DNA of 64,000 nt, taken from MH13 sp042140245. Its GTDB lineage: Bacteria; Pseudomonadota; Alphaproteobacteria; Rhizobiales; MH13. Location of the stretch: the NCBI RefSeq assembly GCF_042140245.1, contig NZ_CP159483.1, positions 3,658,001 to 3,722,000 on the forward strand. Reading direction: 5' to 3'. The notes beneath the pieces were generated by a model. It saw only the letters and a program-made list of their open reading frames with translations. It had not been told where the DNA came from and ran no database searches. Below, one piece after another: positions 26,506-34,453 of the stretch (the first letter of the stretch is position 1; every line of letters begins with the position of its first letter). Position numbers and translations under genes: made by a program.

Positions 26506-27345
26506 ATGTCGCAGCTTAAAGTCGCCGCCAGCACCTTCCCCTTCCTTTACTCTCATGGTGGCCTGGATGCGCTGAAGCATCTGAAATCACTTGGCTATGA
26601 CACGTATGAGCTGATGATCTTTCCGCCACACTGCTGGCCACGTGAGCTGACTGTGCGGGATCGCAAAGAGTATAAGGCGTGGCTCAATGGCGAAGGCGGA
26701 CATGTCAGCAGCTTCTGCTATCCATTGCTCGACAACAATCCAAACGGCGTTGACCGGCTGATGCGTGCTTACACGCTGGACCGCTACAAAGAGGCCATCG
26801 ACTTTTCTGCCGAACTGGAATGCCCCTATGTTGTGGCCATTCCTGGCCCCGTGAACAGCCTCATCAATCCACCCCACCAATGGATGCTGGACTGGTTTGT
26901 TGAAGGCATGAAGGAACTGGTTGCCTATGCCAAAGGCACTGGCGTTCAGCTGCTTCTGGAAAACGTGCCGTTCACCTACCTGCCAACGGCCAAGGATATG
27001 GTCGATACCGCTGCGCTGATCGGTCCGGAAGTCGGCGTGAACTTCGATGTGTGCAACAGCGCCTTCATCAAGGAAGACCCAGCCGAAGCGATCCGTATGC
27101 TGGGCAGCCTGGTGAAGAACGTTCACATCTCGGACTCAGGCTATGACGACTTTAAACACGCAAAGCTTGGAACCGGTATGGTTGAGCCCGGCCCTGCGGC
27201 CAAAGCGCTGAACGATATCGGCTATAGCGGTGTGACCGTGCTGGAGATCATCACCGATGCGTTGGCTGAAGGCGCTGATCCTGACGGCGACATTAAAGCC
27301 AGCCACGATATTTTGGCTGCCAATGGATGGGCCGCGCGCAGCTAA
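26506..27345 (+). CDS. Sugar phosphate isomerase/epimerase family TIM-barrel protein
   Basis: 279 aa xylose-isomerase-like barrel. Metal-ligand strands can be seen: LLLENVPFTYL near residue 150, GVNFDVCNSAFIKE near 183, VKNVHISDSG near 207, and VTVLEIITDAL near 245. Monocistronic, starting 37 bases after a tandem operator and ending 11 bases before a convergent SDR gene. Function could be isomerase, epimerase or hydroxypyruvate-isomerase-like; not decidable. Confidence 0.8.
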   Translation: MSQLKVAASTFPFLYSHGGLDALKHLKSLGYDTYELMIFPPHCWPRELTVRDRKEYKAWLNGEGGHVSSFCYPLLDNNPNGVDRLMRAYTLDRYKEAIDFSAELECPYVVAIPGPVNSLINPPHQWMLDWFVEGMKELVAYAKGTGVQLLLENVPFTYLPTAKDMVDTAALIGPEVGVNFDVCNSAFIKEDPAEAIRMLGSLVKNVHISDSGYDDFKHAKLGTGMVEPGPAAKALNDIGYSGVTVLEIITDALAEGADPDGDIKASHDILAANGWAARS

Positions 27346-27356
27346 GGGTCGCGACC

Positions 27357-28115
27357 CTAAACCAAACCCGCTTCAACCGGCAAAACGACTCCCGTCATTC
27401 CCCCCGAGGCGTCTGACGCCAAAAAATGGGCCGCATTCGCCACGTCTCCTGGCGTGGCGAGGCGGCCCAAAGCGGACTCACTGGCCAAAGCTTGCAGCGC
27501 TTCATCCGGAGATGGTCCGCCTGTCTGATGGCGCGCTTCTACTCTACCCTTCAAAGCCTCAGTCGCGATAGGCCCTGGTGCTAAAGCGTTAACGCGTATG
27601 TTGCGCGGTCCAAGGTTCAGGGCGGCCGCACGCACCACCCCAATCACGGCATGTTTGGAGGCTGTATAAAGCACTTGCTGAGGGTGTGCTTTGTAGCCGT
27701 TGATCGAGGCCATCGCGATAACCGACCCGTGTCCGGAATCCTGCAGTGCACCAGCAAAAGCACCTATCGTGGCCGCCACACCCCAGACATTGACGCGCAT
27801 GACGCGATCCCATTCAGCCCGATCCAACGCCTCCATGCCGCGCCAGGGCGGAACCAAGCCAGCATTGGCGACGACGATATCAACCATGCCAAGCTGCGAT
27901 GCCAATGCCGAAAGGGCTGCATCAGCTTCATCGGTTGCCAAATCAATCCCAACGCCGTGCCAAGCTTTGGGCACATCACCAATCATACCGGGCAGGTCTA
28001 CCGCGATGATCCTTGCACCAGCTTCGTGCAAGCGGTCAGCAATGGCGCGCCCCAGCCCAACCGCCGCTCCGGTGACAACAGCGCAGCGCCCCTCAAGCGT
28101 GTGATTGTTTTCCAT
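27357..28115 (-). CDS. Short-chain dehydrogenase/reductase
   Basis: 252 aa classical SDR: TGAAVGLGRAIA near residue 14, VANAGLVP near 80, catalytic YTASK near 149, and RVNALAPGPIATE after it. ATG 28115 follows GGAGGG at 7 bases and is preferred over a frame starting at 28133. The gene is divergent from the 28199 gene and lies 47 bases downstream of a tandem operator. Confidence 0.87.
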   Translation of the reverse strand: MENNHTLEGRCAVVTGAAVGLGRAIADRLHEAGARIIAVDLPGMIGDVPKAWHGVGIDLATDEADAALSALASQLGMVDIVVANAGLVPPWRGMEALDRAEWDRVMRVNVWGVAATIGAFAGALQDSGHGSVIAMASINGYKAHPQQVLYTASKHAVIGVVRAAALNLGPRNIRVNALAPGPIATEALKGRVEARHQTGGPSPDEALQALASESALGRLATPGDVANAAHFLASDASGGMTGVVLPVEAGLV

Positions 28116-28162
28116 GCCAAAACCCTCCAACACTGATGCACGTATCAGCGTTCAATTCTTGA

Positions 28163-28196
28163 TTGCCTCTTCCGCACACTTGTGCGTTATGTGAAC
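28163..28196. promoter_or_regulatory. Tandem operator in divergent promoter
   Basis: GTGCGTTATGTGAAC at 28182-28196 is identical to the first copy at 19308. A degenerate copy ending GCAC (28163-28177) lies 19 bases before it. Located between a leftward SDR gene and a rightward dehydrogenase gene. Confidence 0.65.
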
Positions 28197-28198
28197 TC

Positions 28199-29143
28199 AT
28201 GCAAGACAAATCGCCAAAATCACCCATGATAACGGTTCTAGGCGCAGGCTCTATCGGCGTCTCTTTCGCTGCGGCCTTTGCTGATGCAGGCACTAGTGTG
28301 ACGCTCGCTGACCCAGACAATGAGCGCCGTAGCGCCGCAGATGCTGGTTTGATCGTGCAGCAAGAGGCCATCGAGATGGCTGGCCTTTCACGTGCTGGAA
28401 CCGGACAGGTGAGCGTCGTTGATCATCCAGGCGAGCAGCTTGAGCATTCCGATTTGGTTATCGAATGCGGCCCAGAAAAGCTTGAGACCAAACAAGCCAT
28501 TTTTGCCGACCTTTTGGCGCAGGCGGGTAAAGACACAATCCTAGCCACTGCATCGTCGGCGATCACAATCTCGCAGATCTTACCTGACACCTCACAACAA
28601 AGACGCTGCCTCGTCGCCCATCCAGTCAATCCGCCAGCTGTCCTGCGCGTCATTGAGCTTGTGCCCGCACCAGGCACAGATCCAACAGCAACCAAAAGCG
28701 CAGCGAGCCTCTTTGGTGCGGCAAGTTTTGAGGTTGTTCAATTGAACCACGAGATCGAAGGGTTCGTATTGAATCGTCTGCAAGGGGCGGTGCTTCGTGA
28801 AGCCTATCGCTTAATCAACGAAGACGTCACGGACGTCGCTGGGATCGAGGCGATCATGCGTATGGGCCTTGGTCCGCGCTGGGCACTCTCCGGCCCGTTT
28901 GAAACCGCTGAACTCAACACGCCCGGCGGCATCAAGGCGCACGCCGCCCGGATGGGACCAGCGTATAAACGTATCGGCGAGGCCCGTGGCGAAACGGTGG
29001 AGTGGAGTGATGCTCTGGTCGAAAGCGTCGACACACAAAGGCGGAAGGCGGTCCCGGCGGAGAAACTGGCCGATCGAGCAAAGTGGCGTGCCCGGGCGGT
29101 GGCACACCTTGTTGCCGCACGCGATAAGCTGATGCAGTACTGA
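28199..29143 (+). CDS. 3-hydroxyacyl-CoA dehydrogenase family protein (gulonate/carnitine dehydrogenase-like)
   Basis: About 314 aa from ATG 28199 (or 305 aa from ATG 28226). N-terminal Rossmann motif TVLGAGSIGVSFAA, conserved catalytic histidine segment AHPVNPPAVLRVIELV near residue 142, and EIEGFVLNRLQGAVLREAY in the C-terminal domain. This layout matches single-domain 3-hydroxyacid dehydrogenases such as L-gulonate 3-dehydrogenase and carnitine dehydrogenase, not fatty acid beta-oxidation enzymes. No ribosome site is clear: ATG 28199 sits only 2 bases after the operator, so the message may be leaderless or begin at 28226. Followed by the flavoprotein genes after 7 bases. Confidence 0.82.
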   Translation: MQDKSPKSPMITVLGAGSIGVSFAAAFADAGTSVTLADPDNERRSAADAGLIVQQEAIEMAGLSRAGTGQVSVVDHPGEQLEHSDLVIECGPEKLETKQAIFADLLAQAGKDTILATASSAITISQILPDTSQQRRCLVAHPVNPPAVLRVIELVPAPGTDPTATKSAASLFGAASFEVVQLNHEIEGFVLNRLQGAVLREAYRLINEDVTDVAGIEAIMRMGLGPRWALSGPFETAELNTPGGIKAHAARMGPAYKRIGEARGETVEWSDALVESVDTQRRKAVPAEKLADRAKWRARAVAHLVAARDKLMQY

Positions 29144-29150
29144 TCCTTCA

Positions 29151-30827
29151 ATGATCGACAAAACCTTTCGCTTTGAAGACCAGGATATCCCCGCGCGGGA
29201 TGGTCAGAGCGTGGCCGCAGCGTTGACCCAGGCGGGCATTCGCGCGTTCCGGGAAACCGCCAACGAGGATGAACGTGGCGTCTTCTGCGGCATGGGTGTC
29301 TGCCAGGATTGTCTTGTCACCATCAATGGAGAGCCCAATCAACGCGCCTGCATGACACTTGCTGAGGAAGGGATGAAGGTTCGCCGGCAAGTGGCGCTGC
29401 CTGAGTTTGGCGAGACCCCGTCTTCATCTCACGGTGAAGCACTTCGCTTATCGCCTGACGTCCTCATTATAGGTGGAGGCGCTGGAGGCTTATCGGCAGC
29501 CATTGCAGCGGCCTCGGCAGGTGCCTCCGTTGTCGTGCTGGATGAACGCAAGGTTGCTGGTGGGCAGTACTACAAGCAGGCAGCCAACGGCACGATCCTC
29601 GATCAACAGCAGGGTGATGGCGCCCGCTTGGTGAGCGAAGCCAAAGCCGCAGGTGCCCAGCTGATGTCAGGCGTGGAACTGTGGGGGGCGTTTGATGACC
29701 TCCAGTTTTTTGGCCATCACCATGGTGCCCCTCTCATCGCAACGCCGAAAACAGCTATTGTCGCGACTGGTGCCTATGAACGCCCCGTCACTGTCCCAGG
29801 CTGGACACTGCCAGGCGTGATGACGACGGGCGCTGCCCAAACGCTGTGGCGCAGCTACCAAACCTTGCCTGGCAAACGTGTTGCTGTTTGCGGCTCTGGT
29901 CCCTTGAATGTGCAAGTTGCGTTGGAGCTGGCCAAAGGCGGAGCAGAGATTGTTTACCTCGCCGAGCGCGCACCACCTGCCACGGCCAAGCCTTTGACGG
30001 CATTAGCAATGGCAGCCGCTGACCCCAAGTTGACGGCGCAAGGGCTTGGCATGCTGGCTGGTCTGCGGCAGCACGGCATCAAGGTACACAATGGGGCTGA
30101 GCTTATTGCCGTCGTCAAAGAGAAGGTTGGTCTTGCGGCAACGTTCCGCAGACGCTCAGGCCGCGAAGAGACAGTGCAAATCGATGCGCTTTGCATGAAT
30201 GCAGGCTTTGAGCCGCAAAACGAAATCCTACGCCTTCTTGGTGCTCAGATGCACTACGACAAGGCGATGGGGCATCTGCGGTGCCAGAAAAGTGAGCGCA
30301 TGGAAACCAGCGTTTCTGGCCTCTACGCAATTGGTGACTGCACCGGCCTTGGAGGTGCACCAGCCGCGCGGATCGAAGGCGAGATCGCTGGCGCTTGGGC
30401 CGCGGCAGCCACAGGTCACGGGAATAGCGAGGGCTTAGCAGCAAAACTTCACACGCTCAGCAAACACCGCACATTCCAAAGCAAGCTTTGGAAACTGTAT
30501 GACATCGCCCCACAAGACACGGCGCCATTGCCCGATGAGACGATTATCTGCCGGTGCGAAGAGCTCACGCTCGGCGATGTTCGTGATGGGCTTTCGACGG
30601 AACCGGGTCACGTGGGCACATTAAAGCGCGCAACTCGCGTTGGTATGGGCCGTTGCCAAGGACGCTATTGCGGCCCAATTGCCGCGCGGATGGTTTCTGA
30701 CGCAACTGGCAAACCAATCGAAGATCTCAGCTTCTTTGCACCACGGGTGCCAATCAAGCCTGTCGCAATCTCAGCCATCTTGGCCGCTCAAGAGGTGATG
30801 GACGAGGCAGCCGATGACAGCGATTGA
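29151..30827 (+). CDS. Opine-oxidase/sarcosine-oxidase-like flavoprotein with N-terminal 2Fe-2S and C-terminal BFD-like domains
   Basis: 558 aa, three parts. Residues 1-90 form a ferredoxin-like domain with cysteines in VFCGMGVCQDCLV and NQRACM. Residues about 100-430 form a pyridine-nucleotide-disulfide-type FAD domain (VLIIGGGAGGLSAAIAAASAG, ATGAYERPV, AIGDCTG). Residues about 455-525 carry a second cluster motif, IICRCEELT and GRCQGRYC. In octopine/nopaline oxidase and D-hydroxyproline dehydrogenase the small ferredoxin (gamma) and this alpha subunit are often separate; here they are fused. It overlaps the beta-like gene by 14 bases. Predicted complex oxidises a secondary amine or D-amino acid. 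Confidence 0.85.
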   Translation: MIDKTFRFEDQDIPARDGQSVAAALTQAGIRAFRETANEDERGVFCGMGVCQDCLVTINGEPNQRACMTLAEEGMKVRRQVALPEFGETPSSSHGEALRLSPDVLIIGGGAGGLSAAIAAASAGASVVVLDERKVAGGQYYKQAANGTILDQQQGDGARLVSEAKAAGAQLMSGVELWGAFDDLQFFGHHHGAPLIATPKTAIVATGAYERPVTVPGWTLPGVMTTGAAQTLWRSYQTLPGKRVAVCGSGPLNVQVALELAKGGAEIVYLAERAPPATAKPLTALAMAAADPKLTAQGLGMLAGLRQHGIKVHNGAELIAVVKEKVGLAATFRRRSGREETVQIDALCMNAGFEPQNEILRLLGAQMHYDKAMGHLRCQKSERMETSVSGLYAIGDCTGLGGAPAARIEGEIAGAWAAAATGHGNSEGLAAKLHTLSKHRTFQSKLWKLYDIAPQDTAPLPDETIICRCEELTLGDVRDGLSTEPGHVGTLKRATRVGMGRCQGRYCGPIAARMVSDATGKPIEDLSFFAPRVPIKPVAISAILAAQEVMDEAADDSD

Positions 30828-31941
30828 CACGCTTGTCATCGGCGGGGGCATCACTGGGACCGTCGCCGCTATTGCCCTTGCCAAGCAAGGTGCGCGGGTC
30901 ACAGTTCTCGATGCAGGAACAAACGCTGGGTCAGATGCCAATGCAGGGTCACTGCATGTGCAGATGCAGAGCCGCTTTATGCGCCTCTACCCCGACCAGG
31001 TTCCCAATGTGGAAGCCTCTTTACCTTTCTACCGCGAAGCTGCCGAAGAATGGGCCCGTCTGGATGAGCAGCTCGGCGGACTAGACCTGATCCGTGAAGG
31101 CGGTCTGATGCTGGCCGAAAGCCACGAACAGTTGGCTTTTCTGGAAGCCAAGGCCGCACGCGAATCCAGCAAAGGTTTATCGGTGGAGATTCTTGACCGA
31201 TCAGCGCTTGATGCGGTGGCCCCATGGCTGGGCCGACAAATCGTTGGCGCTGAACTCTGCAAGGATGAAGGCAAGCTCAACCCACTGATCGCCAATGCCA
31301 AGCTGCAGGCTTTGGCAAAGCAGCTTGGCGTGGAGCGCCATACCGCATGCGTTCGACGGATTGAGGTACAAACGGACGGTATTGAGGCCATCACGAGCAA
31401 AGGCGTTTTTCGCGCTGACCAAAGTGTTCTGGCAGCCGCCTGGGGGTCAGGAGATTTGGTGGCGCCTTTTGGCATCACCATTCCGTCGAAGGCTGAACCA
31501 CTCCATATGAACATTACTGAGGCAGGCGCACCGGCCATTCACCACCTTGTGCAGCATGCCGAACGCTCCATAACGCTGAAACAGTTCGGGTCGGGGCAGA
31601 TCGTGATTGGGGGCGGTTGGCCGGCAAAAAGCCGTGGCAAAGTGAACCCGCCCAGCGTTCAATCGTTTTCATTGTTGGGCAATGTAGCGCTGGCCGCCAA
31701 GCTTGTGCCCGGTATCACTGGCTTACGCATCATCCGCACATGGGCTGGCATGAACACTACCACTGACGGGGCATCGGTTGTTGGGCGGCTACCCCAATCG
31801 GAAAGGATCGTGATGGCCATACCCGGGGATGCTGGCTACACCCTTGGGCCGCTGGTTGGGCGAATGGCAGCGGAGATTGCCCATGGCCAAACGCCAACCA
31901 TGGACATAGAGCGCTTTTCGCCAGACCGCTTCGCTGCTTGA
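30814..31941 (+). CDS. FAD-dependent oxidoreductase, opine oxidase beta-subunit-like
   Basis: 375 aa DAAO-fold flavoprotein with TLVIGGGITGTVAAIALAKQGA at the N-terminus, GSDANAGSLHVQMQ near residue 40 and TWAGMNTTTDGASVVG near 310. It overlaps the alpha-like gene by 14 bases, as expected for subunits of one enzyme. Paralogue-like to 22391-23530. Expected to hold the substrate-oxidising FAD. Substrate could be an opine, D-hydroxyproline or related N-substituted amino acid; I cannot choose. Ends 3 bases before the convergent regulator gene. Confidence 0.85.
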   Translation: MTAIDTLVIGGGITGTVAAIALAKQGARVTVLDAGTNAGSDANAGSLHVQMQSRFMRLYPDQVPNVEASLPFYREAAEEWARLDEQLGGLDLIREGGLMLAESHEQLAFLEAKAARESSKGLSVEILDRSALDAVAPWLGRQIVGAELCKDEGKLNPLIANAKLQALAKQLGVERHTACVRRIEVQTDGIEAITSKGVFRADQSVLAAAWGSGDLVAPFGITIPSKAEPLHMNITEAGAPAIHHLVQHAERSITLKQFGSGQIVIGGGWPAKSRGKVNPPSVQSFSLLGNVALAAKLVPGITGLRIIRTWAGMNTTTDGASVVGRLPQSERIVMAIPGDAGYTLGPLVGRMAAEIAHGQTPTMDIERFSPDRFAA

Positions 31942-31943
31942 GC

Positions 31944-32837
31944 CTACCGGCGCAGCGCTTGCGAGATTTTTCCGACTGTTTCCTGCAGTTTTGGCAGGAT
32001 GAAATCCTCCATTTCCGTAGTGGTCATCCGCAAGGTTGGGACGCCGACATTGATCGACCCAGCCATCACACCAGAAGAAAGGTAGAGGGGCACGGCAATG
32101 GACATCAGACCTGTTTCCAACTCCTGATCAACAAGAGACCAGCCCTTCTCACGCACATCCTCCAGGATCTTTCGGAACTCACCCCGGTCCGTGACCGTTC
32201 GGTCTGTCATACGCGTCAACGGGATACTTTGGAGCATGCCAAGCCACTGATCCTCGGGCAGACCCGCCAACAGAACACGACCCGTAGCGGTGGCATGGGC
32301 AGGAAAACGCCGTCCAACGGTGATGCCCACGCTAATCACGCGATGAAACTGTGTGCCGCTGACATAGACAACATCAAAATTGTCCAGGATCGCGGCCGAG
32401 ACACTCTCGCGCGTTTCCTCCGACAGATGCTCAATGAAAGGGCGGGCAATATCCCAGGTGCCCTTTGATGACAGCACCGAAAAACCGAGCTCAAGCACTT
32501 GTGGGGTCAGATCAAACAACCGCCCATCGGCCACGGCATAGCCTTCACGCACCAGAGTTAAAAGAATTCTGCGCGCCCCAGCACGGGTGTTTCCGGTCTC
32601 TGCGGCGACCTCGGACAGGGTCATTTTACGCCGCGTTCTATTAAATGCACGAAGTACATCCAGGCCACGCGCCAGAGAACTGACGTAATCGCGTGAGTTG
32701 GGCGCGTTTTCGCCGTTCTCATCTATCTCGTCGGGAGCAGCCGTCATCAATCCAGACGGCGCATCAGAAGCCTTTGATCTGCGCTTTACTGCACCTGCAC
32801 TGTCACCAGTCGCCTTGTCCCTTGGCTTACCGGCCAT
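31944..32837 (-). CDS. IclR family transcriptional regulator
   Basis: 297 aa with a low-complexity N-terminal extension of about 50 residues. Winged helix (about 55-115) includes LARGLDVLRAFN and MTLSEVAAETGNTRAGARRILLTLV; the effector-binding domain follows with RVISVGITVGRRFPAHATATGRVLLAGLP. It is divergent from an ABC importer operon with a 195-base gap that holds one of the tandem operators. It is the only IclR-type protein in the window and sits centrally among the six operator-bearing promoters, so it is the prime candidate to bind them. Confidence 0.9.
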   Translation of the reverse strand: MAGKPRDKATGDSAGAVKRRSKASDAPSGLMTAAPDEIDENGENAPNSRDYVSSLARGLDVLRAFNRTRRKMTLSEVAAETGNTRAGARRILLTLVREGYAVADGRLFDLTPQVLELGFSVLSSKGTWDIARPFIEHLSEETRESVSAAILDNFDVVYVSGTQFHRVISVGITVGRRFPAHATATGRVLLAGLPEDQWLGMLQSIPLTRMTDRTVTDRGEFRKILEDVREKGWSLVDQELETGLMSIAVPLYLSSGVMAGSINVGVPTLRMTTTEMEDFILPKLQETVGKISQALRR

Positions 32838-32972
32838 GACACCTCACTCATCATCATTAGTTCTTGGTCCATAAAGAAAGGACCGATTCCGCACAAATGT
32901 CTGCCTAACACACTGCTTGTGCAACGGGCAGACAAAGAATTGCGGAAAAACACTTGCGCACACCCCCATATC

Positions 32973-33006
32973 GGTCAATTATCGCACAAGCGTTCGCTAT
33001 GTGAAC
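32973..33006. promoter_or_regulatory. Tandem operator upstream of CUT1 importer operon
   Basis: GTTCGCTATGTGAAC (32992-33006) is a GTTC-N7-GAAC dyad matching the shared element. GGTCAATTATCGCAC (32973-32987) lies one 19-base period earlier. It is 26 bases before the preferred GTG start of the binding-protein gene, so binding would probably overlap the start of transcription. Confidence 0.7.
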
Positions 33007-33032
33007 TTTTTGAAGAAATGGGAGACTTCAAC

Positions 33033-34370
33033 GTGACCGATAAAAACGACAGCAAGATGGGCATCTCACGCCGAACAGCCTTGAAGGGCTTGGCTGCGAC
33101 CACGGCGATGACCGCCATGCCGTTCAGCATCGCACGGGCGCAGAGCGATGTTACACTGCGTTGGTGGTCCCCTCAGGCGGCGCCAGCTCAGGTTGAAGCC
33201 TATGAGCTGCAAATTGCCAACTTCGAAGCGGCCACGGGTATCCGCGTTGAGTTCGAGACAACGTCAGATGAAGGCTATGCCCCACAGCTCGCCGCTGCGT
33301 TCTCATCCGGTGAAGTGCCCGATATCGTCACCCACCTGCCATCGTTTGCGGTCCAGTCCTATTACGCCAATGATCTTTTGGTGCCGTTCAATGATGTGAT
33401 CGAAGCCATCGGCACCAACGACTACTTCCCCGGCGCCAACAATGTGTATCGCGCGGCGGATGGCAACTACTGCGGTACCGGCATCGGTAACTCGGCCGCG
33501 AACATGCTGTGGCTTCGTAAGGATTTGATGGAAGAAGCTGGCATCGATAGCGCGCCTGAGACTTGGGACGAGCTTCGTGCCGCTGTTTCTGCGATGCAAA
33601 CCGGTGGTCTGTTTGGTGCACCGCTGCCCTACGGTCGCAACTCCATGACCTCGCTGATCTTCATCGGCTTCATCCATCAGGCTGGCGGCCAGGTGTTCTC
33701 ACCTGACCTGGAGGTTGCCATCGACAATGAAGGCACGCGCAACGCGTTGGAATTCTACCGCGAAATGCGTGAATTCTGCCCTCCAGGAGCAACCAACTAT
33801 TCGTGGGGCGAGAGCCTGACAGCCTTTGTATCGGGTGCAACTGCCACAGGTATCTACACCGGTCGGGTTCTGGCCAACGTCAACAACCAGAATCCAGGCA
33901 TCGCCGACAGCGTGACCTGTGTACGCTATCCGCGCATCTCCACCGATGTCGCGCCATGGACCTTCAACGACTTCCCATCGGTGTTTATCCCCGCACAGTC
34001 TCAAAACATTGATGCCGCCAAACAGTTTGCAGCGTTCTTGTTCGATCCGGAAGGCTACATCAAACAGCTGCATGCCGCACCAGGACACGTGTTGCCGGTG
34101 TTGCAGTCGATCAACAATGATCCGATGTACCAGGACAACGACATCATTCAGAAGTACGCACCAGAAGTCGAGCTCATGGCCGAGTCAGCCGCTGGTGGCT
34201 TCAACCTTGGTTATGAAAGCGCAGAACACGCTTCCAATGAGAAAGCCGGCGAGATCATTGGTTCCAATGTCATCTCTGATCTGGTGCAGAAGGTTGTGCT
34301 CAACGGCGACAATGTCGATACCGCGTTGAGCGATGCGTCCATGGCTATTGAAGCAATCGTTAACGGCTAG
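33033..34370 (+). CDS. CUT1-type ABC transporter substrate-binding protein with Tat signal
   Basis: 445 aa family 1 extracellular solute-binding protein. The N-terminus carries a twin-arginine motif, SRRTALKGLAA, a hydrophobic stretch and ARAQS, indicating folded export by the Tat route. Mature start VTLRWWSPQAAPAQVEAYE and KQFAAFLFDPEG are typical. GTG 33033 has GGGAG eight bases before it; ATG 33018 in frame is the alternative; a frame to 32919 crosses the operator. First gene of a ten-gene-scale rightward operon. Binds probably a carbohydrate, polyol or amine-linked compound. Confidence 0.87.
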   Translation: MTDKNDSKMGISRRTALKGLAATTAMTAMPFSIARAQSDVTLRWWSPQAAPAQVEAYELQIANFEAATGIRVEFETTSDEGYAPQLAAAFSSGEVPDIVTHLPSFAVQSYYANDLLVPFNDVIEAIGTNDYFPGANNVYRAADGNYCGTGIGNSAANMLWLRKDLMEEAGIDSAPETWDELRAAVSAMQTGGLFGAPLPYGRNSMTSLIFIGFIHQAGGQVFSPDLEVAIDNEGTRNALEFYREMREFCPPGATNYSWGESLTAFVSGATATGIYTGRVLANVNNQNPGIADSVTCVRYPRISTDVAPWTFNDFPSVFIPAQSQNIDAAKQFAAFLFDPEGYIKQLHAAPGHVLPVLQSINNDPMYQDNDIIQKYAPEVELMAESAAGGFNLGYESAEHASNEKAGEIIGSNVISDLVQKVVLNGDNVDTALSDASMAIEAIVNG

Positions 34371-34400
34371 CCGCATCATATCACCTTGTCGCAAGGCTTA

Positions 34401-34430
34401 ACCGCCCCTCAGCTGACGCTGAGGGGCGGT
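34401..34430 (+). terminator. Strong intercistronic hairpin after binding-protein gene
   Basis: ACCGCCCCTCAGC (34401-34413) pairs perfectly with GCTGAGGGGCGGT (34418-34430), 13 base pairs with a TGAC loop. No T-run follows, so full termination is unlikely. Such hairpins after binding-protein genes commonly stabilise the upstream message or cut downstream expression. Confidence 0.75.
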
Positions 34431-34453
34431 TGATGGCCCTTTGAAAGAACTCA

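Noticed and set aside
34401..34430. Full rho-independent terminator
   Set aside because: The stem is strong but no T-run follows, and the permease genes downstream need the same promoter because no other is visible.
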